From contig NC_134029.1 of assembly GCF_964204645.1 (NCBI RefSeq), positions 13,384,850 through 13,448,849 of the forward strand: DNA of 64,000 nt, in the 5' to 3' direction. A model generated the notes under the pieces. The model saw only the letters and a program-made list of their open reading frames with translations. It was not told where the DNA came from and made no database searches. Source of the DNA: Tubulanus polymorphus. Lineage: Eukaryota; Nemertea; Palaeonemertea; Tubulaniformes; Tubulanidae. Position numbers and translations under genes: made by a program. Positions 32,280 through 45,314 of the stretch are shown here, piece by piece. Position 1 is the first letter of the stretch. Each line of letters opens with the position of its first letter.

Positions 32280-33060
32280 ATTAACTGTAAAGAATTTATC
32301 TCTGAGTATAAATATGCTGATAAACTAATATTTACGGAAACTAAATTGACTGCTCTAGATGAAATATGGGTTTCCAAATATTTTGAATCACTTGATTTTC
32401 AAGTTGTTTAATTATTCAAATATGGGTACCAGAAAATCTGGTGGAATACTCATAGCATTTAAAACTGGAAGTCACATATACATCCTGTTAAGAAAACTAG
32501 TGATATAACACAGTGGATCAAGATATCAAAACGTTTAAGTGGTTCTAACTAAGAGTTTTTACCTGAGCGGTACCTTATCCCGCCCGGGTCTAGTAAATTC
32601 AGTGGCCCTCATTTTTTCTTTATTTTGATGAATTAAGTACCGATACAACCCAATTGTTTCCAGAAAACGAGTGTCATATTTGTATCTGTGGAGATCTAAA
32701 AACGCACACCAAAGAAATGCAAGACTTCGCTTTCTACGTTGAAAGGTTTGAAGCTGAGGACTTCTTTAACGAATCCAATGTAGATATTTCTTATTTGAAA
32801 GCAGATATTCTGCTTGAGCGTCTCAACAAAGATAACACGTTCATTATTGGGGTTACCGCCTGTCTGATTTCTGCAAAACTCACGGGTTACTTGTTGCAAA
32901 TGGCAGAATTGATAAGGATAGAGGTGTCGGTACTTATACATGTCTTAAGGGGAATAGCCAGCGCGTCATAGATTACTTCATTGTCTCGCCCCACATCCTA
33001 AAGTGTGCCGGGTTCTAAGTCAAAGAGTTAAACCACATGTTTTCGGATGTGCACTGCCCA
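32280..33060 (+). pseudogene. LINE endonuclease domain remnant
   Basis: Scattered over frames: RKSGGILIAFK near 32430, then a CGDLKTHTKEMQDF segment (32684 on) and, after a shift near 32855, SDFCKTHGLLVANGRIDKD and TYTCLKGNSQRVIDYFIVSP (to about 33000). These are the G-D-L/N, D-Y and S-D-H (here SDVHCPV) blocks of APE-type LINE endonucleases. Not functional. Confidence 0.75.
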
Positions 33061-33440
33061 GTTAAGTGTATTCTAAATACATTGGACCGTATCGAGTGTA
33101 ATGTTTCCCCTCGTTTCAACAACAAAAGGAATAAAGAGAAGTTAAAGTGGAATCCCGTGAACCAGGCAATTTGAGAATCTTTTCCTCAGAAATCTTAGAT
33201 GATATGATATCAGATATATATCACTGAATAAAATTGACTGTAACGTTGCAAATGAGCGGTTATGTGAACACTTGGTCGAAGCAACTGAAGCGTCAATGGG
33301 TAGGTTTAAAATCAACAACAAGGGTCAAGAAGTACACAAAGCAAGGACTCGGTATTCTATAATGCAAATGTAAAACTGAATCAGAGAAACTTTAGAAGAG
33401 CGAAACGACGCTATCGATTTAGCAAAACTAATACTAATCG

Positions 33441-33662
33441 TTATAAGATAAAAACCCACTATCTACAGATTAAAAGAATTTAAAAACAAGAATTTATTTA
33501 TTCAATCTAAAATATATATAAATGACACGACGTTTCGATCTCACCCTAGAGATCATCGTCACACCTGACGATGATCTCTAGGGTGATATCTGCGGCTCTT
33601 TAATCTGTAGATAGTGGGTTTTTATCTTATTATCCGTTTACCACGTTTGATTGTGGTTATCG
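33441..33662. mobile_element. Foldback insertion in LINE with 13-bp duplication
   Basis: Arms of about 35 bp (ATAAGATAAAAACCCACTAT near 33443, mirrored near 33610-33635). An inner hairpin CCCTAGAGATCATCGTCA...TGACGATGATCTCTAGGG lies at 33544-33586. CTAATACTAATCG occurs on both sides (about 33428-33440 and 33665-33677), a likely target duplication. No coding capacity. Confidence 0.65.
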
Positions 33663-33989
33663 TTCTAATACTAATCGTATTCACGTTAATGATGCCTCTA
33701 AAGAGTATAAATAATCACTGAAACGGAGGAAGCTAGAACTGGCAAAATTACATAACCAGACACCGAGATCAATGGAAAATAAGAACCTAAAATATTATTT
33801 CTAAATATTTCAATATACCGAGTAGTTCTGACTGTAAAGCTTCTCAGGAAGATCTCTTCCACCATTTTAGTCACCTAAATGACAATATAGATGAGAATAT
33901 GTCTAATGTAGAAAACTCCGTTGATAAACTATTTGTCGATGACTTGAATAAGGATATAGACCGAAGCAAAAACCCCCTGAACCAGAACC

Positions 33990-35396
33990 AAGCGGGCTTC
34001 CGGAAGAAGCATAGTATCAGAACTAATAAAAGTATAGTATCAACGACCATATTTCTTTAAAACAATTGCGGAGCTTTTCTTGAAAGACAATATAAACTTT
34101 TACTCTGAAATTATTGACTATATTAAGGCATTAGACACTCTATGGAGGAAGACAATGTATAGCCACATAAAATCTGTAGTTAAAATTTAGGAGGTAAGTT
34201 CAGAATCTTTCCTAAATAATCTCATATGTGTCAATGACCTCGAAGAATACATGTATCAAAATAGTTGCTCATCTATTAATTTCCCTGTAAATGATATGTG
34301 ACTCCGGCTCTTAGCATTATTGTATGCAGACGATACTATTTTGATAGCTGAAAGTGCAGCTAATCTGCAGCAGATGCTTGATGTAACGGCTAGTTGTTGT
34401 AAATTGTGGAAACTAATTATCATTACCAATAGAACGAAAGTGATGATATTCGGAAAGAAGCTCAAAGCGTTACCCAGCTTTTTACATAGACGGAAATGAA
34501 ATAGAAACTGTTGAGATTTTCGATACCTAGGGATAATATTTAACTACAATTGGGTCGTTTAGTAAGTGTAAGGAAAGTATTTGTGAAAATGCCAAGGAAA
34601 GTCTATTTTTGTACTTAAAAAGGTGAAAGAACCGTTACTTGATCGGGATGTAGCTGCTAAGTTATTTGACTCTATGTTTGCACCAATTCTAACTATTATA
34701 TTATTATTATATGCAGACGACACAATTTTATTTGCAGAATCAGAATCTGAATTACAAAACAATTTAAATATACTATATGATTATTGCCAAGTAAACAAGT
34801 TATTTGTTAACATTGATAAAACGAAAATAATGATTTTTGCAAGATCGAAGCAAAGATTAAAAAACCTTCCCGATTTTCTATTCGGTGATGAGACATTGGA
34901 AAGAGTAGATAAGTACAATTATCTTGGAATTTTGTTTAATTGGGATGGAAAATTTACAAAAGCGAAAAAAGCAATTCACGACAAAGCTGTTCGAGCAATG
35001 TTTGCTATTATTCAAAAAGGCAGAAGATGTAATCTTCCTCCAGACTTACTTTTTAAATTATTTGATTGTTGTGTTGCACCAATTCTATTGTACGGGTGTG
35101 AAATATGGGGCCATGAAAATATCGATATACTAGAAAAAGTCCACACAAGGTTTTGTAAATTAGTTCTAAAAGTACCAAAATTCTGCCATAATACTATGAT
35201 ATATGGCGAGACTGGCAGATTACCTTTATCGACTACTATTAAACTTAGAATGATTAAATATTGGAACAAAACTTTGAATGCTAACAAGTCAAAGCTGAAT
35301 CTAGTAATGTATAATATTTTGTACGACTTATACAGAAAAGATTTATATGTATCTGATTGGATTTGCCAAATTAAGGAAATTATCAAGACCAGGTAA
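33990..35396 (+). pseudogene. LINE reverse transcriptase remnant (two fused copies)
   Basis: QAGFRKKHSI near 33990 is the finger motif; LLYADDTILIAES at 34317 is the catalytic box of the first copy, continuing with breaks to FDSMFAPIL (34668-34690), a block normally downstream of YADD. There the sequence returns to a second catalytic box LLLYADDTILFAES, in an open frame of 257 codons to 35396 that includes YNYLGILF, CCVAPILLYGCEIWG and GRLPL. The 35400-35860 stretch is the remaining C-terminal part, broken. Confidence 0.85.
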
Positions 35397-36209
35397 TCGA
35401 TCTACGGTCGATAAATATCATAAAACAATCTCTAAAAGATAGATACATTCAGACATGGAGGGAAAAATTGCAAAATAGTGACATATGCGTAAATTATAGA
35501 ATCTTCAAACTTAAATATGATTATGAAAACTATTTATCCGTTGTACCGAACCACCTCATGTATAGTCTCGCTGAATTTCGGATCGGTAGCCGTAAATTAG
35601 ATGCAAACAAACTTAGCAATGTAAAAACATTGATAGAAACGAACGTATTTGTACATATTGTAGTCTTAACAAAATCGGTGATGAATTCCATTTTCTTTTG
35701 AGTGTTCCAAACTATACAATATACGAAGAGTTTTCTTAACACCTTTTTATGTAAATAGACCAAACACTTTTAAAATGTCACAATTACTTAATGCTGTAAA
35801 TAACAATATATTAATTAAACTCGCTGGATTGTAAATGCTGGTCTCAAGCTACTTAAGTAAAATTCATGTATACATTTCTGTTATCTCTATTATTATTCTA
35901 TTCTCTGTGTATCTCTGTTTTCTTGTTTTTAAGTTTTGTAAATTATAAATTTTATCGTACAAATTCTTGTAACCTCTATGTACCAATGTTTGGTTAGAGC
36001 GAAATAAATAAACCTAAATAAACCTAAACCTAAACCATAAAATTGTAACTTTATAACCTGGCTCTATAGCCTGATGTCCACATATGTTCATTGAAATATG
36101 AAGAACATTTTTTTCTCAAATTTTTTGAAACTGATACTGAATTTGTGTTGTATGCAATTAGAGGATGCAGAAAACATAGGTCAATAAGAAATATCATAGA
36201 TTTTTAGGG

Positions 36210-36470
36210 CTGAGGCACTAAAGGGTTAAAGGTCGCTTCTGTCGCCTTAAATATATTGACATGCATGATCCACAGAGACTTGACTTGATATTAAATTGTT
36301 TTGTGTTACACAACATCTGTTTCCTGAACCATGATGCTGTAGAAGAACAACTCAATGAAGACGTCGAGATAGAGGAACAGGCTCATAATGAAATTGAAAA
36401 TGATGATGAAAATGTTTCAGCTGTTGCCAAGCGCAGAGCCATTTCTGTCATGTTGTCATTGTACAATTGA
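36210..36470 (+). pseudogene. HARBI1-like (PIF/Harbinger) transposase C-terminal fragment
   Basis: RFCRLKYIDMHDPQRLDLILNCFVLHNIC matches the end of the DDE domain of Harbinger-type transposases and HARBI1, followed by an acidic tail and RRAISVMLSLYN then stop at 36470. The catalytic residues lie upstream and are not found nearby. Domesticated gene exon or transposon remnant cannot be told apart. Confidence 0.65.
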
Positions 36471-39400
36471 CTTTTGGAGTATGGTTATTGGTAATTTGTG
36501 CTCTACTGTAAAATCAAGGGCAGATCCAGAGGAGGGGGCTCTGAGGGTTCTGGAATACCGTCAAGCTTTGTCTATGCCCCTTAATCCATTAAAAGTGCCC
36601 TCGATTGGCATGATTTGGTGAGTAAGTGCCACTGAAAACTACAAGTTTGATGTAAAGTGCCCTTTTTTGCCATGATTTGACATAGAAAGTGCCCTCCCCC
36701 ATAATAGTGACTTCCCTTATACAATCGGAACCCCCTCGAGACAGGGCCCTGGATTCGCCCATGAAATCTAACTTGGTATTTATTTCATGTATTTTCTATT
36801 TCAGGTGTTCATTGGACAGTAACAAACAGCTCACAGTAGATTGAATTATACCGATTGATTTACAACCAACACTCAGTACCTTGCCAGGAATCATCGTTGT
36901 CCGCAATACTGTAAATCGCGTTCTTCAATATATCCGAGGGAACTGTACTTTTCAGGATAATTTCATGAATGTAGTTACATTTAAAATTTAACCAAAGTGT
37001 GATTGTGCACTTCATGTGTGATCTGTTGTTATACTCAATATAGATGAAAAAAATATAAGTACAATTGACCAGATACATAAAATTGTTTTTGACCTCTCTT
37101 CTCTACTTCAATATTAGTTGGCTACAGTAACCTCATTACAGCAAATATCAAGGGACCAGAAAATCTGTTCGTTATAACTGATAGTTCACTACATCCAGTA
37201 TGAAATCAAATTGTTTTACATGGGACAAAATTCTGTTTGTTATATCTGATGAATCGTATCCGAGTTTGTTATAATGAGATTCCACTGTATTTTGCTTGGT
37301 GTTCTGGCTGTATTTTTGTCTCACAAGTGGGCGACATGACGGCATGCTTAAAACAAAGACAGTAAACCTCGCCTTACTCAGACATGGCAAACTTATGATT
37401 AATGCGGACTATGAAGAACTATAATCATTTTCCATATTCTAATTCTTAATTCAGACCAATTTGGCTGGTCCCAGTTTATTCTAGTAAGACTAACTGCATC
37501 ACCGATCTGACCAAATATTTTCCAATGTTTGTGCCGTTGAAATGAGAAACGGGCAGTCGTTGCTCCTCAAGCCCCTATGGAGAAATTGAATCCATTAGAA
37601 GACTTGATACAGTCTAAAAGAATGGAAAAATACTAGCATGATTGCAAATCAGTTCGTTTATTAAATGCAAAAAGTATCACAATTAAAACTGACAAACACA
37701 TCAGTTATTTTAATACTTCTGTATGACTGAGACAAATATTTAAATTCAGTTAAAACTTTTGCAGGTCACCAAAAATTAGAACATTATCAGGTTCCCTAAC
37801 TACAAACAATAATACTAATTCTTTAACAAAATTCTTAATGAACAGAAAACCTTAACAGGTCAACACAACTTGGACCACTATCAGGTTTGATAATTACTCT
37901 AATGGATCCAGATTCGCAAAACAAATTACTCTTAAATCAATTTACGATGAACAGAGTTAATTAAGAAATTAAATCGATTTAAGAGTTACTCTTTTTGTGA
38001 AACTGGACTCGGAAGTATGTTACAGAACTTATCAAAGGTGAGTGTGTGATGGCACATTTCCCATCACCTGCCTTTGATAAGTTCCCAGAGTGGGCACTTT
38101 TAAGAGTCAACAACCAGTATGCTGGGTGGGACACGGAATTAAAATTCTGAAATGAAAGGGGCCCAATTCCCGACCACCTTCATGCTGGATGTATCGGCCC
38201 CACTCCGCGCGGTTGCGCCACCGCACGGGATTTACGCGAAGCAGCAGAACACAAACATGGCCACTCTCTCAATTTTCAATGATAGAAATCGTGTGTGCAT
38301 TTCAATTATTTCGGCTGTTAGGGTTTTAAGGCACAATATAAGTTGATGATGTGATATGGCGATGTTAATTAATGATAATTCCGCAGTGAAGCTAGTCACG
38401 AACGGTGCCGATTGAGTGTACAGCTGCCAAAAACACTGAAATGTGCGTAGTTGCGTAACTATTTGCAGTGAATTGCAGACGAAACATGAAGCCTAAACGG
38501 CCGTTTAAAAAAAATTATACCAATTGCAATTGTAAAATAAAAATGAGAAAGAACCTAAGTTAAAATTCTGGCCATTTCTAAAATGTTATTACTAATTTTA
38601 AGTCAGTGCGGAACGTTTAGTTTTCCAACAATAATGAGGGGTGGTAGGTAGTCATGCAATTCAAGTCATCATTTATTACACGTTACTTCCATGTTGTTGA
38701 AAATCTCGCGAGTCCTGGACCAAACCCCAATGAACAATGTGATCTGTGTGCTGGCCACAAATTCACACAAATCACACTACACTACCCATTACACACTCCA
38801 GTACCAACAGCTTTCATATATCCATCCAAATATTTAGTGTCTTTCTTCCTGGATGTTGACTAAAAGAGGTACTTAGGGCCTTACAGGGTTATACATCAAT
38901 GGACTTAATTACAATAGTATTTTGAGGTAACTTAAAATATCACTGATTTTATGAAGGAATTACAAAGTGAGAATAATCCACAATTTCAATGCCTTTAAAA
39001 TTTATCAAGTTGTTTCTCAAATAGATTTATGTTTTTTTTGTTCATTTTCCATCAAATCTCTGTGCTGCTTTTGTAATTCCTTGATAAAAACGCCTCTAAT
39101 CCCCAAACAACCCCCCAATCCCAACTCTCAATTCTCATTAAATCCCCACGCCCAACTCTCAAAACTAATCCAACCTACCTCCAAATGTCGAGAAAGGCAA
39201 TTAAGGTTGGTAGTAACTCTTCGAATCCAGCTGTTGGCCGAACAGTTTTTTTTCTTAGTTTAGTTTAGTTTAGTTTATTGCTCCATATAAAATGAATATA
39301 ATGAGCACAGATAGTACATATGAATAGTGAAAATACAATTACAGTGACAAGATGGTAGCATACAAAATACAGACATTTACCTACGCACACGAACCCGTCC

Positions 39401-39480
39401 AGCCATAAATGTTACATATTAATATTGATAAGTGGTTTCACAAAACACCGGTTGGTCTAATCTACGAGCAATTACGTTTA
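36471..39480. other. Host intergenic DNA with scattered small repeats
   Basis: No convincing coding sequence. A perfect-arm hairpin GAACTTATCAAAGG...CCTTTGATAAGTTC occurs at about 38026-38084, a second imperfect inverted repeat near 37915-37995, a more GC-rich patch at 38155-38260, and a TTTAG pentamer run at 39256-39280 resembling the complement of a LINE tail. Confidence 0.45.
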
Positions 39481-39486
39481 GATAAT

Positions 39487-39860
39487 AGTAATAGGGGTAA
39501 TGGGCTTTCAGGCCAAAGGTCGAAGGGTCGAGCTCATTAAAAAACAAAACATTAAAAGTAATTTAAAACTATAATATATTTTCATAACCGTGTGTATTTT
39601 ATATTATAACTAAATATTTATTCTAAGATATTAATAATTTTAATTTTAAAAGCATATTTAATATGCGCGCGACCAATTGATTTATTTACAATACACAAAT
39701 TCATATAATCAAATATATTTTAATAATAATTATTATTCTATTATTCAACTGAAATACACACGGTTATGAAAATATATTATAGTTTTAAATTACTTTTAAT
39801 ATTTGTTTTTAATGAAATCGACCATTCAACCTTTAACCTGAAAGCCCATTACCTATTACT
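39487..39860. repeat. Left terminal palindrome (374 bp)
   Basis: AGTAATAGGGGTAATGGGC at the outside is mirrored as GCCCATTACCTATTACT at 39844-39860. Shared inner blocks include TTTAAAACTATAATATATTTTCATAACCGTGTG and its complement. The centre lies near the GCGCGC at 39665. Confidence 0.85.
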
Positions 39861-40060
39861 CTTAAAATAATCATATAAATGATTAACATTTAAATTGACA
39901 GATTATTCAATATAAAAGTATATATTTACAACATTATTTCGATATTCATATTTGTATGAGATTTTTAAACATTAAAAGTGTTAGTAAAGTGTGATTGAAA
40001 TAATACATATATAAATCATTGAACTTCTAAAATCAATTTAAAAAAAAATTTAGTATTAAA

Positions 40061-40864
40061 ATGGAAGCAAATAAGTACTACTTTCCAACATAATAACGTA
40101 ATATCAATATAGATAAATCCCAAAAAGCAAGACACAATAAAACTAAAACACATTTAGAGAATAAATTGAAACTAGAATATAAAGATGATATATTAGAAAC
40201 TAAATTAGATGAATTAAAGAATGAAAAAGAAACATACAAATGTGATACATGTAATCAATCATTCAGTGATAAAAGATATTATAAAGATCATTTAAAATCT
40301 AAAAGTCATATCAGAAATATGAATAATGATATTTTAGGTGAAGATTATTTTGATAAAGATAATGATAAGAAACAGAAGACAATTAAAAGCATAAAAAATA
40401 AATTAAACAATAAAAGACCATACATGGAAGATGTAAGAAAATATATTAATTTATTGGATAATAAAAAAGATATAGAGATAACCGAAGCATTTAAAAGTGA
40501 TATTGGCCCAGCAGCTATCGAGTTTAAATTTCATAAAGGAAAAACATTAGAAGAAAATAAAAAACATTTAGAAAATATGTAAGAAATAATAAAAATAATT
40601 ACTGATGTTGAATATCATAAAATTAGTATATCAGTTAAAGTAAAGTTTATAAAATCTGAAGATAAACCAATATATGATATAAATTCTCATTCCCAACATA
40701 TTATTTCAAAACAACATATAGATGATAAATTAGATAAATGTTATAATGAAGTAAAAACTGAAATAGAAGAGAAATATTTTGAAGGATCTGGTTTAATATT
40801 TGATGAAATAATATTTATGACTTTACATGTTTATAACACCAATAAGGGTAAAAAAATATTTTAA
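40061..40864 (+). pseudogene. polB: polB N-terminal fragment in the 6.2-kb element
   Basis: Starts MEANKYY like 30250 but the first finger is destroyed by stops at 40091-40096. From 40166 it reads through the second finger (CDTCNQSF...HLKSKSH), GPAAIEFKFHKG, a stop at 40580-40582, and ITDVEY to FMTLHVYNT, then abruptly switches to unrelated sequence at about 40838, where the long inverted repeat begins. No catalytic motif is present. Its value is that it shows the undisturbed join at the site where the copy-B gene was split. Confidence 0.85.
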
Positions 40865-42433
40865 AGCGTAAGGTTTCAGCGAACTCTAACTCTTTTTGAA
40901 TTTTAACCTATTTTAATAAAAATTTGATATATAAATGTGCTCAAGATTAATTAAAGTTCCCGCGAAAGACATGAGTAATAAATATATAAATTCAATATTA
41001 TATTATTTAACTGTTAACAATAATTTAGCAGATATTTCAGGAGTAAATATAAATAAGTATTATAAATTTGAAAATAATGAATTAATTGAAACATCAGATA
41101 TATTTTGCGATAATATAATGCTATATAAAATCATGTTAGAAAAAAAAAATATTAAAGAAAATAGAACAACTTTTCTAAACGTTAATCTGGGAAAGATAAC
41201 CCATTATGAAATTAAAGAATGTTTTAGTCAAGTAAATATTATATTAGATAACTTAGCTATAAAAACTACACGTGTTTTAACAATTCATGATGATAATTCA
41301 AAATCATATATATTAAATAGAATTAATCAAGAATTAAAATTAACAGATTATATTGCTGTATTTAAAATTTCATTATGCAATCAAAATTTAAATGAATTAA
41401 TACAGAAAATGGATAATATTGAAAAATTATTAAATGAAAAAAATTAAAATATATTAGATGTAGATGTGACACAAAATTTTAAAGGATCATTTAATTCAGA
41501 TGAAATAAAATCAATGTTCGAAAATAGAAAATATAAAGTTCTAAAAGAATTTTCCAATAGTTGTGTTTCAGCATTACATAAGGATGATAAAATAAAGATC
41601 TATAATAAAACAGCATGTCAATTCAAATCTCCTGGTGTAAATATAAATTTCGGTTCAAATTTAATGAGTTACATTAATTGCTATCAAGAGAGGTTAAAAG
41701 AATCATTTGAAAAATCAATTGAAACAGGATTGATTAGAATTGAAATAACAAGTATTTCATTTAAAAGAGGATTAAAAGTGATGGAAAAAATAAAACAATA
41801 CTTAAAAAAAGAAAATATTTACTATTCACCTACATATTCACAACTTAAATCATTATTTGATGAGGTTCAACAGACTGTATGTATTTATGATTTGATTGAA
41901 AAATGCTTTTATTTCTGTTATTATGGTGATTTATTAGCAAGGAAATTTACAGGATATAAATCTAGGATAAGTAAAAATATTGAAGAGTCCTCCTTTTTAC
42001 TTATTTTATCAATGTTTACAATTAAGAATATCCCGTGTTTATACCTAACAATTAATCAAAATGATGATAAATCAGAATTCATTATTGATGCAAAAAAATA
42101 TATTAAAACTGAAGGAGCAACTGTTATATCTTCAACTAATTCAATGTTTACAGTATTGAATAAATTTATATTTAGATTTAAATTACGTGAAACAGGAATT
42201 AGTTTTACAACTTTAAAAAAGAGATACAATATAAAACCTAAACCTTTTTATAAATTAGATGCACTTGATATTGAAGAAGATTTTGATTTAAAATTATTAT
42301 CTAAAAGTGAATTTAAAAAGTTAGAAGAAATGAAAGAACTTAAACAATTACAAGAAGATATAGATGAAAACAGAAATAAAATTTGTAATGAATTAAAGCA
42401 ACAATTAGATATTGATAATGAATTATTTGAGAC
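40838..42433 (+). repeat. Left arm of 1.6-kb internal inverted repeat
   Basis: Begins ACCAATAAGGG and ends GAATTATTTGAGAC. Mirrored at 43375-44970 with only a few percent of differences. It contains the leader and first 500 codons of gene X. Arms are separated by 941 bp of unique sequence. Confidence 0.88.
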
Positions 42434-43207
42434 AGAATTTAAAAACTTGAAATAATTCCTGAAGTAAAATTAAATGATTATACTCCTAAAATATCTGGAA
42501 TTGACAATAATACAATTTTTGAAATTAGAGGTTTTTCAACTCAATGTAAACGTATAACAGATCTTTATTTCAGTTATATTTTAACAGATCAAGGCTTTTA
42601 TGAAACTACTACTGATTTAAGAGAATTATTGATAAAAACATTACAATTAGACGTATTAAATAATATTTATTTTGAAATGTCGATAGAAAAAATCATCGAA
42701 AAGTTAAAAATAGGTGTTCATAGCCCTGATAGACACTTTATTTTATCAAAATTAGAAAAAACTATGTTCCAAGTAAAGAAAATAACACACAATCATTTTG
42801 AAATAATTGATAAAATGGATTTTGAATTGATGAAAAAATATACTGAATATTTAAAGATAAATTCTAATGATTTTATAAATGTATGTGATATGCGTAAAGA
42901 ATCTGATTATTTAAGAAAAATGAAACTTAACAATATGAAAATTAAGCAATGCGAGCGTTTAGAACTATTGAAAGATAATTCTGAATATAATATTGATTTC
43001 ATTAATCCTAGATATTTTAGAAATAAATTGCGCCATCTAATTTTAATTCATAATGATGAAAATATAAACATATCAAATGAATTTTTCGATAAAGAAATGA
43101 TCAAGAATAATATAACAGAATATCAGGTGATAAAATTGATTACGCACAAGCAAAAATATAATTCTCAGCGGCATAAAGAATTAGTAATAAGTTTAATTGT
43201 TATTTGA
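40935..43207 (+). pseudogene. Gene X, about 755-aa protein of unknown family (left copy, two breaks)
   Basis: Starts MCSRLIKVPAKDMSNKYINS with a TATATAAATG box. An in-frame stop at 41445-41447 and a frameshift near 42447 interrupt it; the frame from there runs to 43207. Notable: KIKIYNKTACQFKSPGV followed about 30 residues later by GLIRIEITSISF. The pairing of a YNK box with an LRIE-type strand recalls replication-initiator proteins of some rolling-circle phages and plasmids; this is only a suggestion. There is also a CFYFCYYGDLLARKFTGY segment and a long Lys/Glu helix near residue 480. No transmembrane segment. The last 250 residues exist only in this copy. Confidence 0.6.
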
Positions 43208-43264
43208 ATTGAAACATATAAATATTTAATATTTTATAAACTGTTTAATTTCTTTCTTAAATAA

Positions 43265-43375
43265 ATGAATGGTTTCATCCCAACTGGGAAAAGTGATTTG
43301 AAGCATTATCTTGTAGCAGGAGGATTAATATTGGCCGCGCTTCATTTATACTATGAGAATATTAGTAATATATAG
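43265..43375 (+). CDS. Small single-span membrane protein (36 aa)
   Basis: MNGFIPTGKSDLKHY, then a hydrophobic stretch LVAGGLILAALHLYY and a short polar end; stop 43373-43375. The start has the CTTTCTTAAATAAATG box used by the late-type genes, which is the main reason to call it. It lies in the unique centre between the two inverted arms, and its stop codon coincides with the first bases of the right arm. Confidence 0.5.
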   Translation: MNGFIPTGKSDLKHYLVAGGLILAALHLYYENISNI

Positions 43376-44873
43376 TCTCAAATAATTCATTATCAATATC
43401 TAATTGTTGCTTTAATTCATTACAAATTTTATTTCTATTTTCATCTATATCTTCTTGTAATTGTTTAAGCTCTTTCATTTCTTCTAACTTTTTAAATTCA
43501 CTTTTAGATAATAATTTCAAATCAAAATCTTCTTCAATATCAAGTGCATCTAATTTATAAAAAGGTTTAGATTTTATATTGTATCTCTTTTTTAAAGTTG
43601 TAAAACTAATTCCTGTTTCACGTAATTCAAATCTAAATATAAATTTATTCAATACTGTAAACATTGAATTAGTTGAAGATATAACAGTTGCTCCTTCAGT
43701 TTTAATATATTTTTTTGCTTCAATAATGAATTCTGATTTATCATCATTTTGATTAATTGTTATGTATAAACACGGGATATTCTTAATTGTAAACATTGAT
43801 AAAATAAGTAAAAAGGAGGACTCTTCAATATTTTTACTTATCCTAGATTTATATCCTGTAAATTTCCTTGCTAATAAATCACCATAATAACAGAAATAAA
43901 AGCATTTTTCAATCAAATCATAAATACATACAGTCTGTTGAACCTCATCAAATAATGATTTAAGTTGTGAATATGTAGGTGAATAGTAAATATTTTCTTT
44001 TTTTAAGTATTGTTTTATTTTTTCCATCACTTTTAATCCTCTTTTAAATGAAATACTTGTTACTTCAATTCTAATCAATCCTGTTTCAATTGATTTTTCA
44101 AATGATTTTTTTAACCTCTCTTGATAGCAATTAATGTAACTCATTAAATTTAAACCGAAATCTATATTTACACCAGGAGATTTGAATTGACATGCTGTTT
44201 TATTATAGATCTTTATTTTATCATCCTTATGTAATGCTGAAACACAACTATTGGAAAATTCTTTTAGAACTTTATATTTTCTATTTTCGAACATTGATTT
44301 TATTTCATCTGAATTAAATGATCCTTTAAAATCTTGTGTCACATCTACATCTAATATATTGTAATTTTTTTCATTTAATAATTTTTCAATATTATCCATT
44401 TTCTGTATTAATTCATTTAAATTTTGATTGCATAATGAAATTTTAAATACAGCAATATAATCTGTTAATTTTAATTCTTGATTAATTCTACTTAATATAT
44501 ATGATTTTGAATTATTATCATGAATTGTTAAAACACGTGTAATTTTTATAACTAAGTTATCTAATATAATATTTCCTTGATTAAAACATTCTTTAATTTC
44601 ATAATGGGTTATCTTTCTCTGATTAACGTTTAGAAAAGTTGTTCTATTTTCTTTAATAATTTCTTTTTCTAACATGATTTTATATAGCATTATATTATCG
44701 CAAAATATATCTGATGTTTCAATTAATTCATTATTTTCAGATTTATAATACTTATTTATATTTACTCCTGAAATATCTGCTAAATTATTGTTAACAGTTA
44801 AATAATAAAATATTGAATTTATATATTTATTACTCATGTCTTTCGCGGGAACTTTAATTAATCTTGAGCACAT
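43362..44873 (-). pseudogene. Gene X, truncated inverted copy
   Basis: Open frame of 503 codons from MCSRLIKVPAK at 44873, matching the left copy at nearly every residue but without its nonsense codon (TAC codes Tyr where the left copy has TAA). It ends after NELFET where the inverted repeat stops, with a few unrelated residues, so about 250 C-terminal residues are missing. Includes KIKIYNKTACQF and GLIRIEVTSISF. Whether the truncated product is used is unknown. Confidence 0.62.
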
Positions 44874-44970
44874 TTATATATCAAATTTTTATTAAAATAG
44901 GTTAAAATTCAAAAAGAGTTAGAGTTCGCTGAAACCTTACGCTTTAAAATATTTTTTTACCCTTATTGGT
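43375..44970 (-). repeat. Right arm of 1.6-kb internal inverted repeat
   Basis: Inverse of 40838-42433, from GTCTCAAATAATTC to CCCTTATTGGT. Beyond 44970 the flank differs from the left side: instead of polB sequence there are two diverged copies of an 'ACTCGTTAATTACTCGTTAC...ACGCATATAAATATAAATATT' unit (about 44993-45150). Confidence 0.85.
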
Positions 44971-45314
44971 TATTAAAATTGATATTTTCATCAACTCGTT
45001 AATTACTCGTTACTTTTAAACATAAAATAAGGATTTAACGCATATAAATATAAATATTCACTGTTTTAAATATGAATTATTTCACTCGTTAATTACTCGT
45101 TACTTTTTATATTAAAAATAAGAATTTAACGCATATAAATATAAATATTTAATGATTTATATATGAATTATTTCAATCACACTTTACTAACACTTTTAAT
45201 GTTAAAAAATCTAACTCATACAAATATAAATATTGAAATAATGTTGTAAATATATACTTTTATATTGAATAATCTGTCAATTTAAATGTCATTCATTTAT
45301 ATGATTATTTTAAG

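Larger units (their letters stand above)
31740..36036 (+). mobile_element. Degenerate non-LTR retrotransposon (LINE) with nested insertion
   Basis: Plus-strand remains in the right order: ORF1 C-terminal domain, apurinic-like endonuclease, reverse transcriptase, then a 3' tail of TAAACCT repeats (35998-36036). Many stops and frameshifts. The reverse transcriptase section contains two YADD boxes (34323 and 34710), so two related copies have been joined. A foldback insert sits at about 33441-33662. Confidence 0.85.

Noticed and set aside
32696-32941. Minus-strand frame inside the LINE endonuclease
   Set aside because: Antisense shadow of the endonuclease remnant.
38152-38346. GC-rich 64-codon frame that could be a first exon
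   Set aside because: No recognisable protein and no clear donor; composition alone is not enough.
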